NCBI GenBank assembly: GCA_034440615.1
Contig: JAOTOM010002951.1
Span: 1-64,000, forward strand
DNA length: 64,000 nt
Direction: 5' to 3'
From: Ashinkailepas kermadecensis
Lineage: Eukaryota; Arthropoda; Thecostraca; Neolepadidae
The notes beneath the pieces are model-generated. The model was not told the origin of the DNA. It worked only from the letters and a program-made list of their open reading frames with translations, and ran no database searches. Below, piece after piece: positions 1 through 11,292 of the stretch (positions are counted from its first letter, which is position 1; each line of letters opens with the position of its first letter). The position numbers and the translations under genes are program-made.

Positions 1-159
1 CCCCTATCCGGAAATGCACAGGAAAGAAGTGAGTAATGAGGCCGACGAGACACGAGAGGAGGCCTCCAAGACGTGAGAGGAGGCTCCTAATTTGAAGAAG
101 GAGTCACCTAGGAGAGGATAGGAGGACCCAGAAATCACGAGAGTGCCAACAATTGGCAC

Positions 160-970
160 GGAGGCCCCCAGGAATGCAAAGGATGCCCCCAGGATTGCAA
201 AGGAGGCCTCCAGGATTACAAAGGAGGCCCCCAGGATTGAAAAGGAGGCCCCAGGATTGCAAAGGAGGCCCCCAGGAATGCAAAGGGAGGCCCCCTGGAT
301 TGCAAAGGAGGCCTCCAGGATTGCAAAGGAGGCCCACAGGATTGCAAAGGAGGCCCCCACGATTGCAAAGGAGACCTCCATGATTACAAATGAGGCCACC
401 ATGATTGAAAAGGAGGCCCCCAAGATTGCAAAGGAGGCCCCAGGATTGCAAAGGAGGCCTCCATGATTACAAAGGAGGCCCCATGGATTGAAAAGGAGGC
501 CCCCAGGATTGCAAAGGAGGCACCCAGGTTTGCAAAGGAGGACTCCAGGATTGCAAAGGAGACCCCCAGGAATGCAAAGGAGGCCCTCACGATTGCAAAG
601 GGAGGCCTCCAGGATTACAAAGGAGGCCCCAGGATTGCACAAGAGGCTCCCAGGATTGCAAAGGAGGCCACCAGGATTTCAAAGGAGGACTCCAGGATTG
701 CAAAGGAGGCCCCGGGATTGCAAAGGAGGTCCCCAGGATTGCAACGGAGGCCCCAGGATTGCAAAGGAGGCCCCACGGATTGCACAGGAGGCCCCTAGGA
801 TTGCAAAGGAGGCCCTCAGGATTGCGAAGGAAGCCCACAGGATTGTAAAGGAGGGCCCCAGGATTGCAAAGGAGGCCCCAGGATTGCAAAGGAGACCCCC
901 ATGATTGCAAAGGAGGCCCCCAGGATTACAAAGGATGCTCCCAGGATTGCAAAGGAGGCCCCAATACGGG
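160..970 (+). repeat. 21-bp tandem array (GGAGGCCCCCAGGATTGCAAA)
   Basis: About 38 imperfect units of 20-22 bases, mainly the unit named, with variants ending ATTACAAA or ATTGAAAA. The array sits where G2 (10485-10496) and G3 (35029-35041) each have one such unit, so it was amplified locally in this copy. Units lack stops in several frames, which produces spurious long open frames on both strands. Confidence 0.9.
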
Positions 971-1899
971 AAGGGAGACCCTCAGAAAATGAGAGAAGGC
1001 CCTAAGACGGAAGAGAAAGCCAGTGGATATGAGATGAGGTTTCGGAGACGTAAAAGTAGTCCCCGAAACGGGTAAGGTTCCACCAAGATAGAAAAGGATA
1101 ATCCAGAAAAGTGGCAGGAAGCACCTAATTCGGAAGAGGACGATATAAGATTGGAAAGAGACCCATGATGCACGAGGAAGCCCCTAAAATAGGAGAGAAT
1201 GGCCATTAGATAAGAGGGATGGCTCCCAGGCGAGAAAGAAGGCTTCAAGACGGGTAAGAAGGTCCCCAGGAAATGACAAGGTAACTGAGATAGGAAAGGT
1301 TGCGTGTAATTTTGAAGAGGAGCCACCTAAGAGAGAACAGGAGTCCACCAGGAGATAAGGGGCCAACCTTAAAATGGGAAAAGATTGAATCAAAACGCGG
1401 AACAGGAGGCCCCGAAGACGTGAGAGGAGGCTCCTAATTTGAAAAAAGAAAGCCTCCAAAAGAAAAAAGGAGGCCCCTGCCGGACTTGAGAGGAGTCCCT
1501 CGAGATGGAGTAGGTCTCCAGGGCCGAATGAGGCCCCGACGACCGGAAGGAATTCCCAGGAAATGAGAGAAGGCCCTTAAAATGGGAGTGGTAGGTGGCA
1601 GGTATGGAAGGAGGCGAGGTTTCCAAAATTGAAGATCGCCTCAAGACGGGTAAGCTTTGCGAGGACAAAGGAGGATGCCCACGAGGCGTGGCAGGAGGCC
1701 CCTAATTTGGCAGAGGATGCCCCTGGAACATGAGAGGAAGTCCCATGCCATGTTAAAGGGGCCCCAGGATGTGGGAGGAGGTCCTCCAAAACGGGAGAGG
1801 AGGACCATTGAATATGGAGGAGGGTAGGCCGGACGAGAAGACGTCCAAAACCGGTAAAGAAGCTCCAGGAAATGAGACGACACCTGAAATGGCAAGAGT

Positions 1900-3460
1900 C
1901 GTGCCGGGGTACTTGAAACTCACGACATGGGCCCAAAAAGATCCGGCGGGGCCCCTGAAAATCTCGCTGAGCCTGTGGGTACCAAAAATTCACGCCCGGA
2001 TCATGAAAATCACACTAGGGGCACGATAAGTCCTACCGTTCCCCAACAGTATCATTTGGATACAAATGAAGCCGGGGCAACGAAAAACAATCCGGACATG
2101 GATAATCACTCTTGGGCCCCAACAATGACACCAAAAGCATCCAAAACGTATTGGACACCCACAAAGTGTCGAGGTCGCTAAAACTCGCGCTAGGGATCCA
2201 AGCAAATGACGTCGGGACACAAAAGATTGCATTGGACTAAAAAAGTCGCGTCGCAGCCTTCGAAAATCTCACTGGGGACCAAAAAAGTCGCGCCTGGACC
2301 CCAAAAGTTGCTGCTGCCCCAAAAATCAATTATCAACCGGAATGTCACTCTGCGCCCAAAAAAATCGGGTCACAGTCCCCGCAAAATCCGTTGGGCACTG
2401 GAAAAAAACGTGTCAGGGCACCGAAAAAAATCGCACTGGAGACCGAAGAATCGTACCAGGACCCAAAAATATCACATAAGGACCTATATAAAAAATAGCA
2501 CTCCTTCGGTGGCCGCAGTGACATATCAAAGGGGCAAATGGCCCATCCCTCCTAAGAGGGATATGCTCCCAAGAATCGAGCCGAGGCCCCCAAAAGTCGC
2601 GCTGGGACCACACAAATTCGCGTCGGTCCACCAGAATTCGCGTAGGGGCTCAAAGTAAATACGTCGGGCCCCAGAAAACTCGCTCCGAGGCACGAAAATC
2701 TGCAACAGGAACCGCCAAGATCGCGTTGGGGTCACAGCTAAGTACAACGCGCCCCGCAAACTCGAACCGGTCCCACCAAATTTCGCGCTCGGACCCACAA
2801 TTCGGTAGTACCAAAAATTTCGCGCTCGGACCCATCGGTAGTACCAAAAATTTGGTCTGGGCATCAAAAATTAACGTCGGGGCTGCCAACAATTGGCGTC
2901 TATGGCCCCACATAGGCACCGTGTGACCCCCAAAGTCCCATCGGTATCCGAAAAATAAAGCCGGAGCCCTCCAAAATCAGGAGGGATTGCAAAAAAGTCC
3001 GGGTCAGGACAATGGTTTTGAAGCACCGAACATGTCATCAGATGCCTTGACAAATCGCGTACGGCATCGAAAAACATACCGGAGCTCGAAGAAAATCGAG
3101 GTGAGATACAAAAACATGGAACCAGGGACTCGAAACATCAGGGCGGGATTCGGAAGTTAAAGAAAATTCAGAAGAGATCCACAAAAATCGCGTTGAGCCC
3201 AGATAACTGGCGTTGCGTCCCGGAACCACGCGCCTGGGCGCGATAAGTTGCGCTGGGACCCAGAAAAAACGCACCGAAGCCTCAAAATCGTACTGGGGAC
3301 CCACAAATGTGCGTCAGAAGCCCCAAATAAACACAGCGGGACCCTAAGAGCACAACGGGGACCGAAAATGCGACTGGCCCTTCAAAGCGCAGTCTCGTAA
3401 AAAGCGGCAGGGTCCGAAAACATGCGTTGTAGCTAATATATAACTATATATACCGGGAAC
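1900..3460 (+). repeat. Degenerate ~22-bp units (GGGGCCCCAAAAGTCGCGC type), G1
   Basis: Strings of a G-run, a C-run, an A-run and TCGCG/TCACG recur about every 20-25 bases with heavy divergence. Blocks occur in the same order in G3 (about 36040-36720), G4 (40500-41800) and G5 (44460-46500), so this is an inherited sequence rather than an actively homogenised array. Confidence 0.75.
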
Positions 3461-3463
3461 ACT

Positions 3464-3481
3464 AAAAAAAAAAAAAAAAAA
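3464..3481 (+). repeat. 18-base poly(A) run inside G1
   Basis: An uninterrupted A run at a point where the other copies have only a short A stretch. It is probably simple slippage; no duplication flanks it. Confidence 0.8.
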
Positions 3482-3786
3482 CACCGGAAGCTCTCAGGGC
3501 ACACAGGGGCCATATGACCGCACAAGGGCCTGAAAAGAGGCTGGGGCCGCAAAAAGCAACATGATCCCAAAACGAACAAAAATACCGGGCACTAAGTAAA
3601 CACATCGAGATCTTTGAAAGCGCCCCGACAACTAAAAAAAAATATTCGGTGCGCAAAAAAAGCAACAAACCCTGAAACGAGCAGGGGTTTCGAAAATGCG
3701 TTGGGCCTCTAACAAAAATGAATTGGAGCCTTAAGACACATCCGTAGACGAAGAAATACGAAACGGGTCCAAAGAAGTACACTCAG

Positions 3787-5527
3787 GCAGGGCTTCGGTT
3801 CGGTAGCCAACCTGGAAGCATGTTTAATCAAAGATATGAGGTGCATCAAAGCTCAGCGGGTATCCGCATTTCTTCACCATAAAATATGGCAAGAAGGGAA
3901 CTAATGATCGAATTTAATTAATCGAATTTTCGCAGCGAACGCCCATACGAAACATTTTATCACGTCAGATATGGCGCAAGTCTATCATGTGGCAGCAATT
4001 AACAAAGCGTAGGAGGCCCAGCAGAATCCGTAGCATCGCACGAAGTGTGGCAAATGCGCCGAATGCGCAAGATGGATGTGCACGTGCACTAACGTTGGCG
4101 TCGTGGCGACCGGGGACTATGAACTGGAATGTCTGAAATAGGAAAATTTGTCATTTTAAGGTGATTTGTGCAGGTGTAATTTCAGCAGTGCGAGGTGACT
4201 TATCAGGGAATACCAAAAGAATACATTTGAACAGGTTGTGGGAGCTAGGGTTGAAATCCGACGAATCAGAAACGATAGTGGTAGATTAGGCCCCTCCACA
4301 GGATAATTCAGTTGATCACTAATTATTTCATTTAAAAAGTTCCCCTTTGAAAAAATAGTGGTCGAAATCGGAAGACTTTATTCAGTAGTTGGACCCCTCC
4401 AAATACGTTTGCCCCCTCCCCTTGACGCAAATATGGGTGCGTCACTGGTTTCCCAATAATTTTCAGAAACTTACGCCCATGGAGCAAAGCCAACATTGCG
4501 TGGGTAAATTCCCCCTCACAAGCATACAAAACAACACCGATGCCCCACATTAAATGGGAGGAATGATGTTTTAAAATGTATTTTCTTCCTACAAAGTTGT
4601 CTTCTGTGATTACAGCCTGCATGATTAGAGCTTCCCAGCTTCAGTACCTTCTCAACGACATAATTTACAAAACGGTACAGCACAGCGATAACCATGGGCG
4701 TGACGGCGTGGAATTCGAAGGTTTTGCATTATTTATGCATTGTCATTGTTACATTGTTGCATTGCCATTGATGTTTGGTCGAAGCGCCCTTAAACCCAAA
4801 TAACAACAATAACAGCATTGCCATTGATGCATGGTTGTTCAATGCTTGTTCTTGCCGTGAATTTATTCGCGGAGTATTTATTATTTTAGCTTCTGTGCCA
4901 AGTGCCTTGCAGCCAGCACCAAATGTTATGAGAAAAAATTAATAAATCCCTAAGATGACGATCAGAAAACCAATTCAATCCACTTCTCGTTGTCACCATC
5001 GCGAAATTGTTGTCCTGGGACTGAGAAATGATCGTTTAAGTTTGTTTATGAGATCAAGCTGGTGGGAATGACTAACAGTAGTGATGAACCTAGCTATATT
5101 CAGTTAAACTTGGTAAACAAAGAAGTGGGTTGATCAATGGGAGATATATTTAAGATATGCTCAGCACGAGCCCCACCAGCTCGCTACAATCTAGAGGCCA
5201 GCGGGAAGATTCTTCTCGTCGATAAAGCATAAAGATATTGGTTTGTTTTGGCACTGACGTATTTATTTCCATTTGCTTATTTATACCCTGGTATGGCTCG
5301 GATCTCAGCGAAAAAAAAAAGATTCTTGCTATTGCGCTTTGCGTAAATTATATACCATGCCCAGAACAAACAAGACATCAATATGAAATCATGTTCCCAT
5401 TCGGGAACCATACTAAGAGCCTAAGAAGCAAGAGGAGGCCCTAACACAGTGGAGGCCCCTTTTCGGGGAGCAGGAGGCCCCCTATCAACATTGCCCCCCC
5501 TTGAAGAATTTCGTGGCGACGCCACTG
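3787..5527 (+). mobile_element. Conserved non-repetitive right domain of G1
   Basis: About 1.7 kb aligning closely to 12190-12540 plus 13370-14712 in G2 and to 37570-37925 plus 38755-40093 in G3. G2 and G3 have about 820 extra bases after the position equivalent to 4160. No open frame is conserved between the copies, so it is probably non-coding. Confidence 0.75.
4774..4814 (+). mobile_element. TAAC-tailed ultra-short SINE, short copy in G1
   Basis: 41 bases containing GCGCCC, then TAAACCCAAATAACAACAAT. The 15-bp duplication GCATTGCCATTGATG lies at 4759-4773 and 4815-4829. G2 (about 14010-14035) and G3 have the uninterrupted target, so this insertion came after the copies split. Confidence 0.85.
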
Positions 5528-7194
5528 AATATAACCCACCAAACTATGATAGATATGAGTAAATTTGTGTTATAGGTTATTTTTGAATTCATAGAAATAT
5601 TTTCCAGTGAAATGTTTACGAATGTGCTGAGCATGATGTGACGACTTGTGCTCCTCTGCAAATACTCACTTTTCAGTTGGGAAGGAAAATAATAACGAAA
5701 ACGCGCCGGGATGCCGCCGCAAATACCTTCCTTTTAACAAAGATTGAACAAAGATTCAAACAAAGGGTATTTCAGAGATATATCATGATGAACGTTGGCA
5801 AGTTTCAAAATTAAGAGAGCAGAGTTAGCTGCAAGTGCGAAAATTAAAACTTGAATATTGTATTATACCGTCAATCACTGTTGAAAATATCCTAAGAGCT
5901 GAAATGCCGCTGCGATACTTTTCCTGGAGCAAAGATTAAGAGCACTTCATGAATAATAGTGGAATAAAAACGGGTACATGGATGAACTATATAGCCATCC
6001 CTCGTTCTTGGAAAAGAAGTTTCTAACAACATCAAACAGATCGGTATATATTCGGGTTGTCCCATCTTCAGAGGAAATTTGAAGGACAAGCAGGCAAGGG
6101 GATCGGAAAACATATCCACGAATCACGTAACGAACAATACATATGCATGCAATTTCAAAATAAATACCGGTCGCCAATACAGCACTCGCACAATAACCAT
6201 GAAAACACCAATTGCACGGTCATACTGATGTTTGTACACACCAGCAGGGGTGTCGATTTGTATCCTTTTGTGGGGGCCATGGCCAACCAATGTTGATCTT
6301 GGCCCCCCAATGTTGATTTGGGCCCTGCCCTCAATAACCTATGCTATTTTTATGCTGATAAAAAAGTGAAAGGAAAAAAAGAAGAAAAAAAACACTATGC
6401 TAGGTACATAGAAAATGTAGTTGATGTTAACCAGCACATTTTGTACTGAAAGGAAACAGATTTGGATTACATAGTGGGCTGACTCTCCACCTTTTGCTAT
6501 GAAATTCAAAATTGAGTGCAAAAAAAAATAGCTGGATTTCCCTCCCCTGTGGAAGGACAACTTACATCATAAAATGTTAAGAATAGCTGATGCTAATGCA
6601 TTTTAAACCAGATTGTCCAACAAAAAAAAATGTTCAGCCACAAAACAACAATTGCATTGTCATACTGATGTTTGTATACACCACCAATGGCAAAACCACA
6701 TGCATATGGAGCTTGAATAAGGTTCATTCCATTCTCACTTTCCAGTCATTGTCAAACTTGCATACCAGTGAGTGAACCAGTGAACAACAATCACAGTTAT
6801 CATTGAGATTGTGGATATACAAACTATAATTATCTTCAACAGCCCACCCATCACACCATCAGCTTGATATTTACCTGGTGCCTACCTAGGTACCTACATG
6901 CCCAGTGACAATGTGGATATTCTTTTACTTTCTGCCATAGCGTTGTTTACACTAGATATGTAACCGAATGTGCCGCATATCGGCAGGAAATGTCGCACTG
7001 TTCAAATATACCACTGGATATGGATGCAACGTTTTGATGACGTCACAAACAGTCACAGTGATACGACTTATTCGCCCATCGGGAAACCGGACGATGTTGC
7101 AACATTACATATGACTCAGTGCAGCGTGAAACTGCCATGAGACCATCGCAGTGGCTTCAGATCATCAGTACCTCTTCAAATAGATCCATATGCA
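5528..7194. other. AT-rich spacer between G1 and G2; no gene recognised
   Basis: Contains degraded dispersed repeats. The stretch at 5560-5700 resembles 22060-22150 and 23340-23450; 6050-6200 resembles 51540-51680; 6190-6250 resembles 6640-6700. A 20-base motif at 6245-6264 recurs exactly at 21394-21413. Open frames are short and unsupported. Confidence 0.5.
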
Positions 7195-7215
7195 CAAGGG
7201 CGTCGCCACCGGGGG

Positions 7216-7269
7216 GGCAGGGGGGGCAGTCGCCCCCCTGCCGTGAAACAGGGGGCGCCGCCCCCCCTG
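7216..7269 (+). other. Two adjacent GC hairpins just inside the left terminus of G2
   Basis: GGCAGGGGGG (7216-7225) pairs with CCCCCCTGCC (7233-7242). CAGGGGG (7249-7255) pairs with CCCCCTG (7263-7269). The same pair occurs at about 32751-32805 in G3. The TIR is itself almost palindromic (GTGGCG-T-CGCCAC). Runs of seven G could also form quadruplexes. Confidence 0.75.
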
Positions 7270-7408
7270 AAATTTAAGGAGGCCCCTATCCGCAAATGCA
7301 CAGCAAAAAAGGTGAGCAAGGAGGCCGACGGGACAGAATATCGTGCTGTCAATGAGGCCTCAAAACTGACGAGGCCACCAGGAAATATAATCAGGTCTCT
7401 ATAAGAGA

Positions 7409-10060
7409 CGTAGAACAGAGATTGGGAGGAGGCCCCCAGGACGAAAAGGAGGCACCATGACGAAAAGGAGGCCTCAAGACGTAGAACAGAGATTGGGAGG
7501 AGGCCCCCAGGACGAAAAGGAGGCCCCCGGGACGAAAAGGAGGCCCCCAGGACGAAAAAGAGGCCCCAAGACGTAGAACAGAGATTGGGAGGAGGCCCCC
7601 ATGACGAAAAGGAGGCCTCAAGACGTAGAACAGAGATTGGGAGGAGGCCCCCAGGACGAAAAGGAGGCCCCCGGGACGAAAAAGAGGCCCCCCAGGACGA
7701 AAAAGAGGCCCCAAGACGTAGAACAGAGATTGGGAGGAGGCCCCCAGGACGAAAAGGAGGCCCCCCAGGACGAAAGGAGACCCCATGACGAAAAGGATGC
7801 ACCCAAGGACGAAAAGGAGGCCCCAAGACGTAGAACAGAGATTGAAAGGAGGCCCCCAGGACGAAAAGGAGGCCCCCAGGACGAAAAGGAGGCCCCAGGA
7901 CGAAAAGGAGGCACCAAGACGTAGAACAGAGATTGGGAGGAGGCCCCCAGGACGAAAAGGAGACCCCAGGACGAAAAGGATTCACCCAAGGACGAAAGGG
8001 AGGCCCCAAGACGTAGAACAGATATTGGGAGGAGGCCCCCAGGACGAAAAGGAGGCCCCAGGACGAAAAGGAAGGCACCAAGACGTAGAACAGAGATTGG
8101 AAGGAGGCCCCCAGGACGAAAAGGAGGCCCCCAGGACGAAAAGGAAGCTCCCAGGACGAAAACGAGGCCCCCAGGACGAAAAGGAGGACCCCAGGACGAA
8201 AAGGAAGCTCCCAGGACGAAAACGAGGCCCCCCAGGACGAAAGACGAAGTCCATGCGCCCCTACACGCCAACAATCAACCAACCAACCCCAGGACGAAAA
8301 GGATGCACCAAAGGACGAAAAGGATGCCCCAAAGACGTAGAACAGAGATTGGGATGAGGTCCCCAGGACGAAAAGGAGGCCCCTAAGACGTAGAACAGAT
8401 ATTGTGAGGTGGCCCCCAGGACGAAAAGGAGGCCCCCAGGACGAAAAGGAGGCCCCCAGGACGAAAAGGAGGCCACCAGGACGAAAAGGATGCCCCTAAA
8501 ACGTAGAACAGAGATTGTGAGGTGGCCCCCAGGACGAAAAGGAGGCCCCCAGGACGAAAAGGATGCCCCATAACGCAAAGGAAGCCCCCAAAGACGTAGA
8601 ACAGAGATTGGGAGGAGGCCCCCAGGACGAAAAGGAGGCCCCTCGGGACGAAAAGGAGGCCCCAGGACGAAAAGGAAGGCACCAAGACGTAGAACAGAGA
8701 TTGGGAGGAGGCCCCCAGGACGAAAGGAGGCACCCAGGACGAAAAGGAGGCCCCCAAGACGAAGAGGAGGCTCCCGGGACGAAAAGGAGGCCCCCAGGAC
8801 GAAAGACGCAGTCCATGCACCCCTACACTCCAACAATCAACCAACCAACCCCAGGACGAAAAGGATGCACCAAAGGACGAAAAGGATGCCCCAAAGACGT
8901 AGAACAGAGATTGGGATGAGGTCCCCAGGACGAAAAGGAGGCCCCCAGGACGAAAAGGAGGCCCCCAGGACGAAAAGGAGGCCCCCAGGACGAAAAGGAG
9001 GCCCCCAGGACGAAAAGGATGCCACATAACGCAAGGATGCCCCAAGACGTAGAACAGAGATTGGGAGGAGGCCCCCAGGACTAAAAGGAGGCCCCAGGAC
9101 GAAAAGGATGCCCCCAGGACGAAAAGGAGGCCTCCAGGACGAAAATGAGGCCCCTAAGACGTAGAGCACAGATTGTGAGGTGGCCCCAGGACGAAAAGGA
9201 GGCCCCCAGGATCGAAAAGGAGGCCCCCAGGACGAAAAGGATGCCCCATAACGCAAGGATGCCCCAGGACGTAGAACATAGATTGGGAGGTGGCCCCCAG
9301 GACTAAAAGGAGGCCCCAGGACGAAAAGGAGGCCCCTAGAACGAAAAGGATGCACCCAAGGACGAAAAGGACGTAGGACTAGACGTAGAACAGAGAACAT
9401 AGATAGGAAGGTAGCCCCCAAGACGAAAAGGAGGCCCCCAGGACGAAAAGGAGGCCCCCAGGACGAAAAGAAAGCTCCCAGGACGAAAAGGAGGCCCCCA
9501 GGACGAAAGACACAGTCCATGCGCCCCTACACTCCAACAATCAACGAACCAACCCCAGGACGAAAAGGATGCACCAAAGGACGAAAAGGATGCCCCAAAG
9601 ACGTAGAACAGAGATTGGGATGAGGCCCCCAGGACGAAAAGGAGGCCCCCAGGACGAAAAGGAGGCCCCTAAGACGTAGAACAGAGATTGTGAGGTGGCC
9701 CCCAGGACGAAAAGGAGGCCCCCAGGACGAAAAGGAGGTCACCAGGACGAAAAGGAGGCCCCTAAGACGTAGAACAGAGATTGTGAGGTGGCCCCCAGGC
9801 CGAAAAGGAGGCCCCCAGGATGAAAAGGATGCCCCATAACGCAAGGATGCCCCAAGACGTAGAACAGAGATTGGGAGGAGGCCCCCAGGACTAAAAGGAG
9901 GCCCCAGGACGAAAAGGAGGCCCTAGAACGAAAAGGATGCACCCAAGGACGAAAAGGACGTAGGACTAGACGGAGAACAGAGATAGGAAGGTAGCCCCCA
10001 GGACGAAAAGGAGGCCCCAGGACGAAAAGGAGACCCCAGCACGAAAAGGATGCCACCGAG
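7409..10060 (+). repeat. 20-bp tandem array (GGAGGCCCCCAGGACGAAAA) with higher-order units, G2
   Basis: Runs of 1-6 of the 20-bp units alternate with a spacer beginning GACGTAGAACAGAGATTGGG, giving longer composite units. Three composites also contain a 37-base TAAC-type insert. The unit is not a multiple of three but lacks stops, so frames of up to 368 codons (for example 7176-8282, minus) are repeat artefacts with LLFVLGASFSSWGPPFRPGG-type translations. Confidence 0.92.
8252..8288 (+). mobile_element. TAAC-SINE-like insert carried inside the 20-bp array
   Basis: CATGCGCCCCTACACGCCAA followed by CAATCAACCAACCAACC. It resembles the 3' half of the TAAC-tailed SINE (GCGCCCCTAAACCACAATAA, then the TAAC tail). 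Further copies in the same context lie at 8814-8850, 9518-9554, 33552-33588 and 34108-34144, so one old insertion has been multiplied with the array. Confidence 0.6.
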
Positions 10061-11292
10061 ACGGGCAAGAAGCCACCCAGGTTAGACGAAAAGGCTTCCG
10101 ATCGGTGGCAGGATATTCTTAAGTTGGAAAACGAGGCCCCCAAGACGGAAGATGCCCCTGCAATATAAAATTAAGACCTGATAGGGGAGACTTCTCCGGA
10201 CGCAATAGGGGCCCCAAGACGGGTAGGAAGGTTTCCGCAGGAATGAGAGAAGGCCACCGAGACCAGCCAGATGAGGCCCATATTTTGGAAGAGGAGGAAC
10301 CTGGAAGAGAAGATCTAGGACTAGGACGCAAAAGCACCCTGCTAAGAGGATAATGAGGCTCCAGACACAGATGAGGAGGCCCCCATGACGTGAGAGGGGG
10401 CCCCTAATTTGAAAAAGGAGTCACCTAGGAGAGGGTAGGAGTCCCCAGAAATCAAGAGAGTGTCAAAAATGGCACGGAGGCAACCAGGATTGCAAAAGAG
10501 GCTCCAACACCGGAAAGGAGGCCCCAGAATATGAGAGGAGGCCCTAAGACGGAAAAGGAAGGAAGATATGAGATGAGGTTTCGGAGACGCAAAAGAAGGC
10601 CCCAAACGGGTGAGGTTCCACCGAGATAGAAAAGGATGATCCAGAGACGTGGCAGGAGGCACCTAATTCGGAAGAGGACGACACAAGATTTGAAACGAGA
10701 CCCCATGATGAACGAGGAGGCCCCTAAAATAGGAGAGAAAGGCCATTGGATAAGAGAGATGGCTCCCAAGCGGAAAAGAAGGCTCGAAGACGGCTAAGAA
10801 GGTCCCCGGGAAATAACAAGGCCACTAAGATAGGAAAGGTTGCCAGTAATTTATCAGAGGCGGCGCCTGGGAGAGAAGAGGAGTCCACCAGGAGATAAGA
10901 GACCACCCCTAAGATGGGTAAAGATCGAATCCAGAGCGCAGAGCAGGAGAACGCAGAGCAGGAGGCCCCCAAGACGTGAGAGGAGGCCCCTAATTTGAAA
11001 AAGAAGGCCTCTAGAAGAGAAATGAGGCACCTGCCGGACTCGGGAAAGAGTAGGTCTCTAGGACCAAATGAGGTCCCGAAGACCGGAAAGAGTTCCCAGG
11101 AAATGAGAGGAGGCCCTTAAGATGGGAGTGATAGCAGGTATGGAAGGAGGTGAGGTTTCCAAAATTGAAGATCCCTCAAGACGGGTAAGGCTTTGCCAGG
11201 ATAAAGGAGGAGGCACACGAGGCGTGGCAAGAGACCCCTAATTTGGCAGAAAATGCCCCTCGAAGATGAGAGGAAGCCCCATGCCATGTTAA
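10061..11292 (+). mobile_element. G2 segment shared almost unchanged with G3
   Basis: Low-copy purine-rich sequence full of AGGAGGCCCC / AAGACGG variants, aligning nearly base for base with 34600-35830 and more distantly with G1 970-1760. It represents the degenerate ancestral unit string; its frames are not conserved with G1. Confidence 0.7.

Larger units (their letters stand above)
1..5527 (+). mobile_element. Large non-autonomous hAT-like element, copy G1 (left end just outside the window)
   Basis: Bases 1-60 match the sequence about 75-85 bases inside the left ends of the copies at 7195 and 32735, so the true start is about 80-90 bases before the window. The right end, 5513-5527, is the inverted form of CAGTGGCGTCGCCAC. 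Compared with the other two copies, G1 lacks about 2.9 kb carrying their 20-bp array and lacks their internal inverted copy. It carries its own 21-bp array at 160-970. No transposase or other convincing gene is present. hAT assignment rests on the TIR start and on the 8-bp TSD of the copy at 32735. Confidence 0.8.

Noticed and set aside
7176..8357. Long open frames on both strands (up to 368 codons) with GPPFRPGG / FSSWG translations
   Set aside because: They follow exactly the 20-bp array and are open in several frames at once. A 20-base unit lacking stops gives a 20-residue peptide repeat by arithmetic. The same applies to the frames at 1-970, 8261-9844 and 32929-34372.
7409..10060. CRISPR array
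   Set aside because: No constant repeat with unique spacers; the spacers are the repeat itself. The window is plainly eukaryotic.
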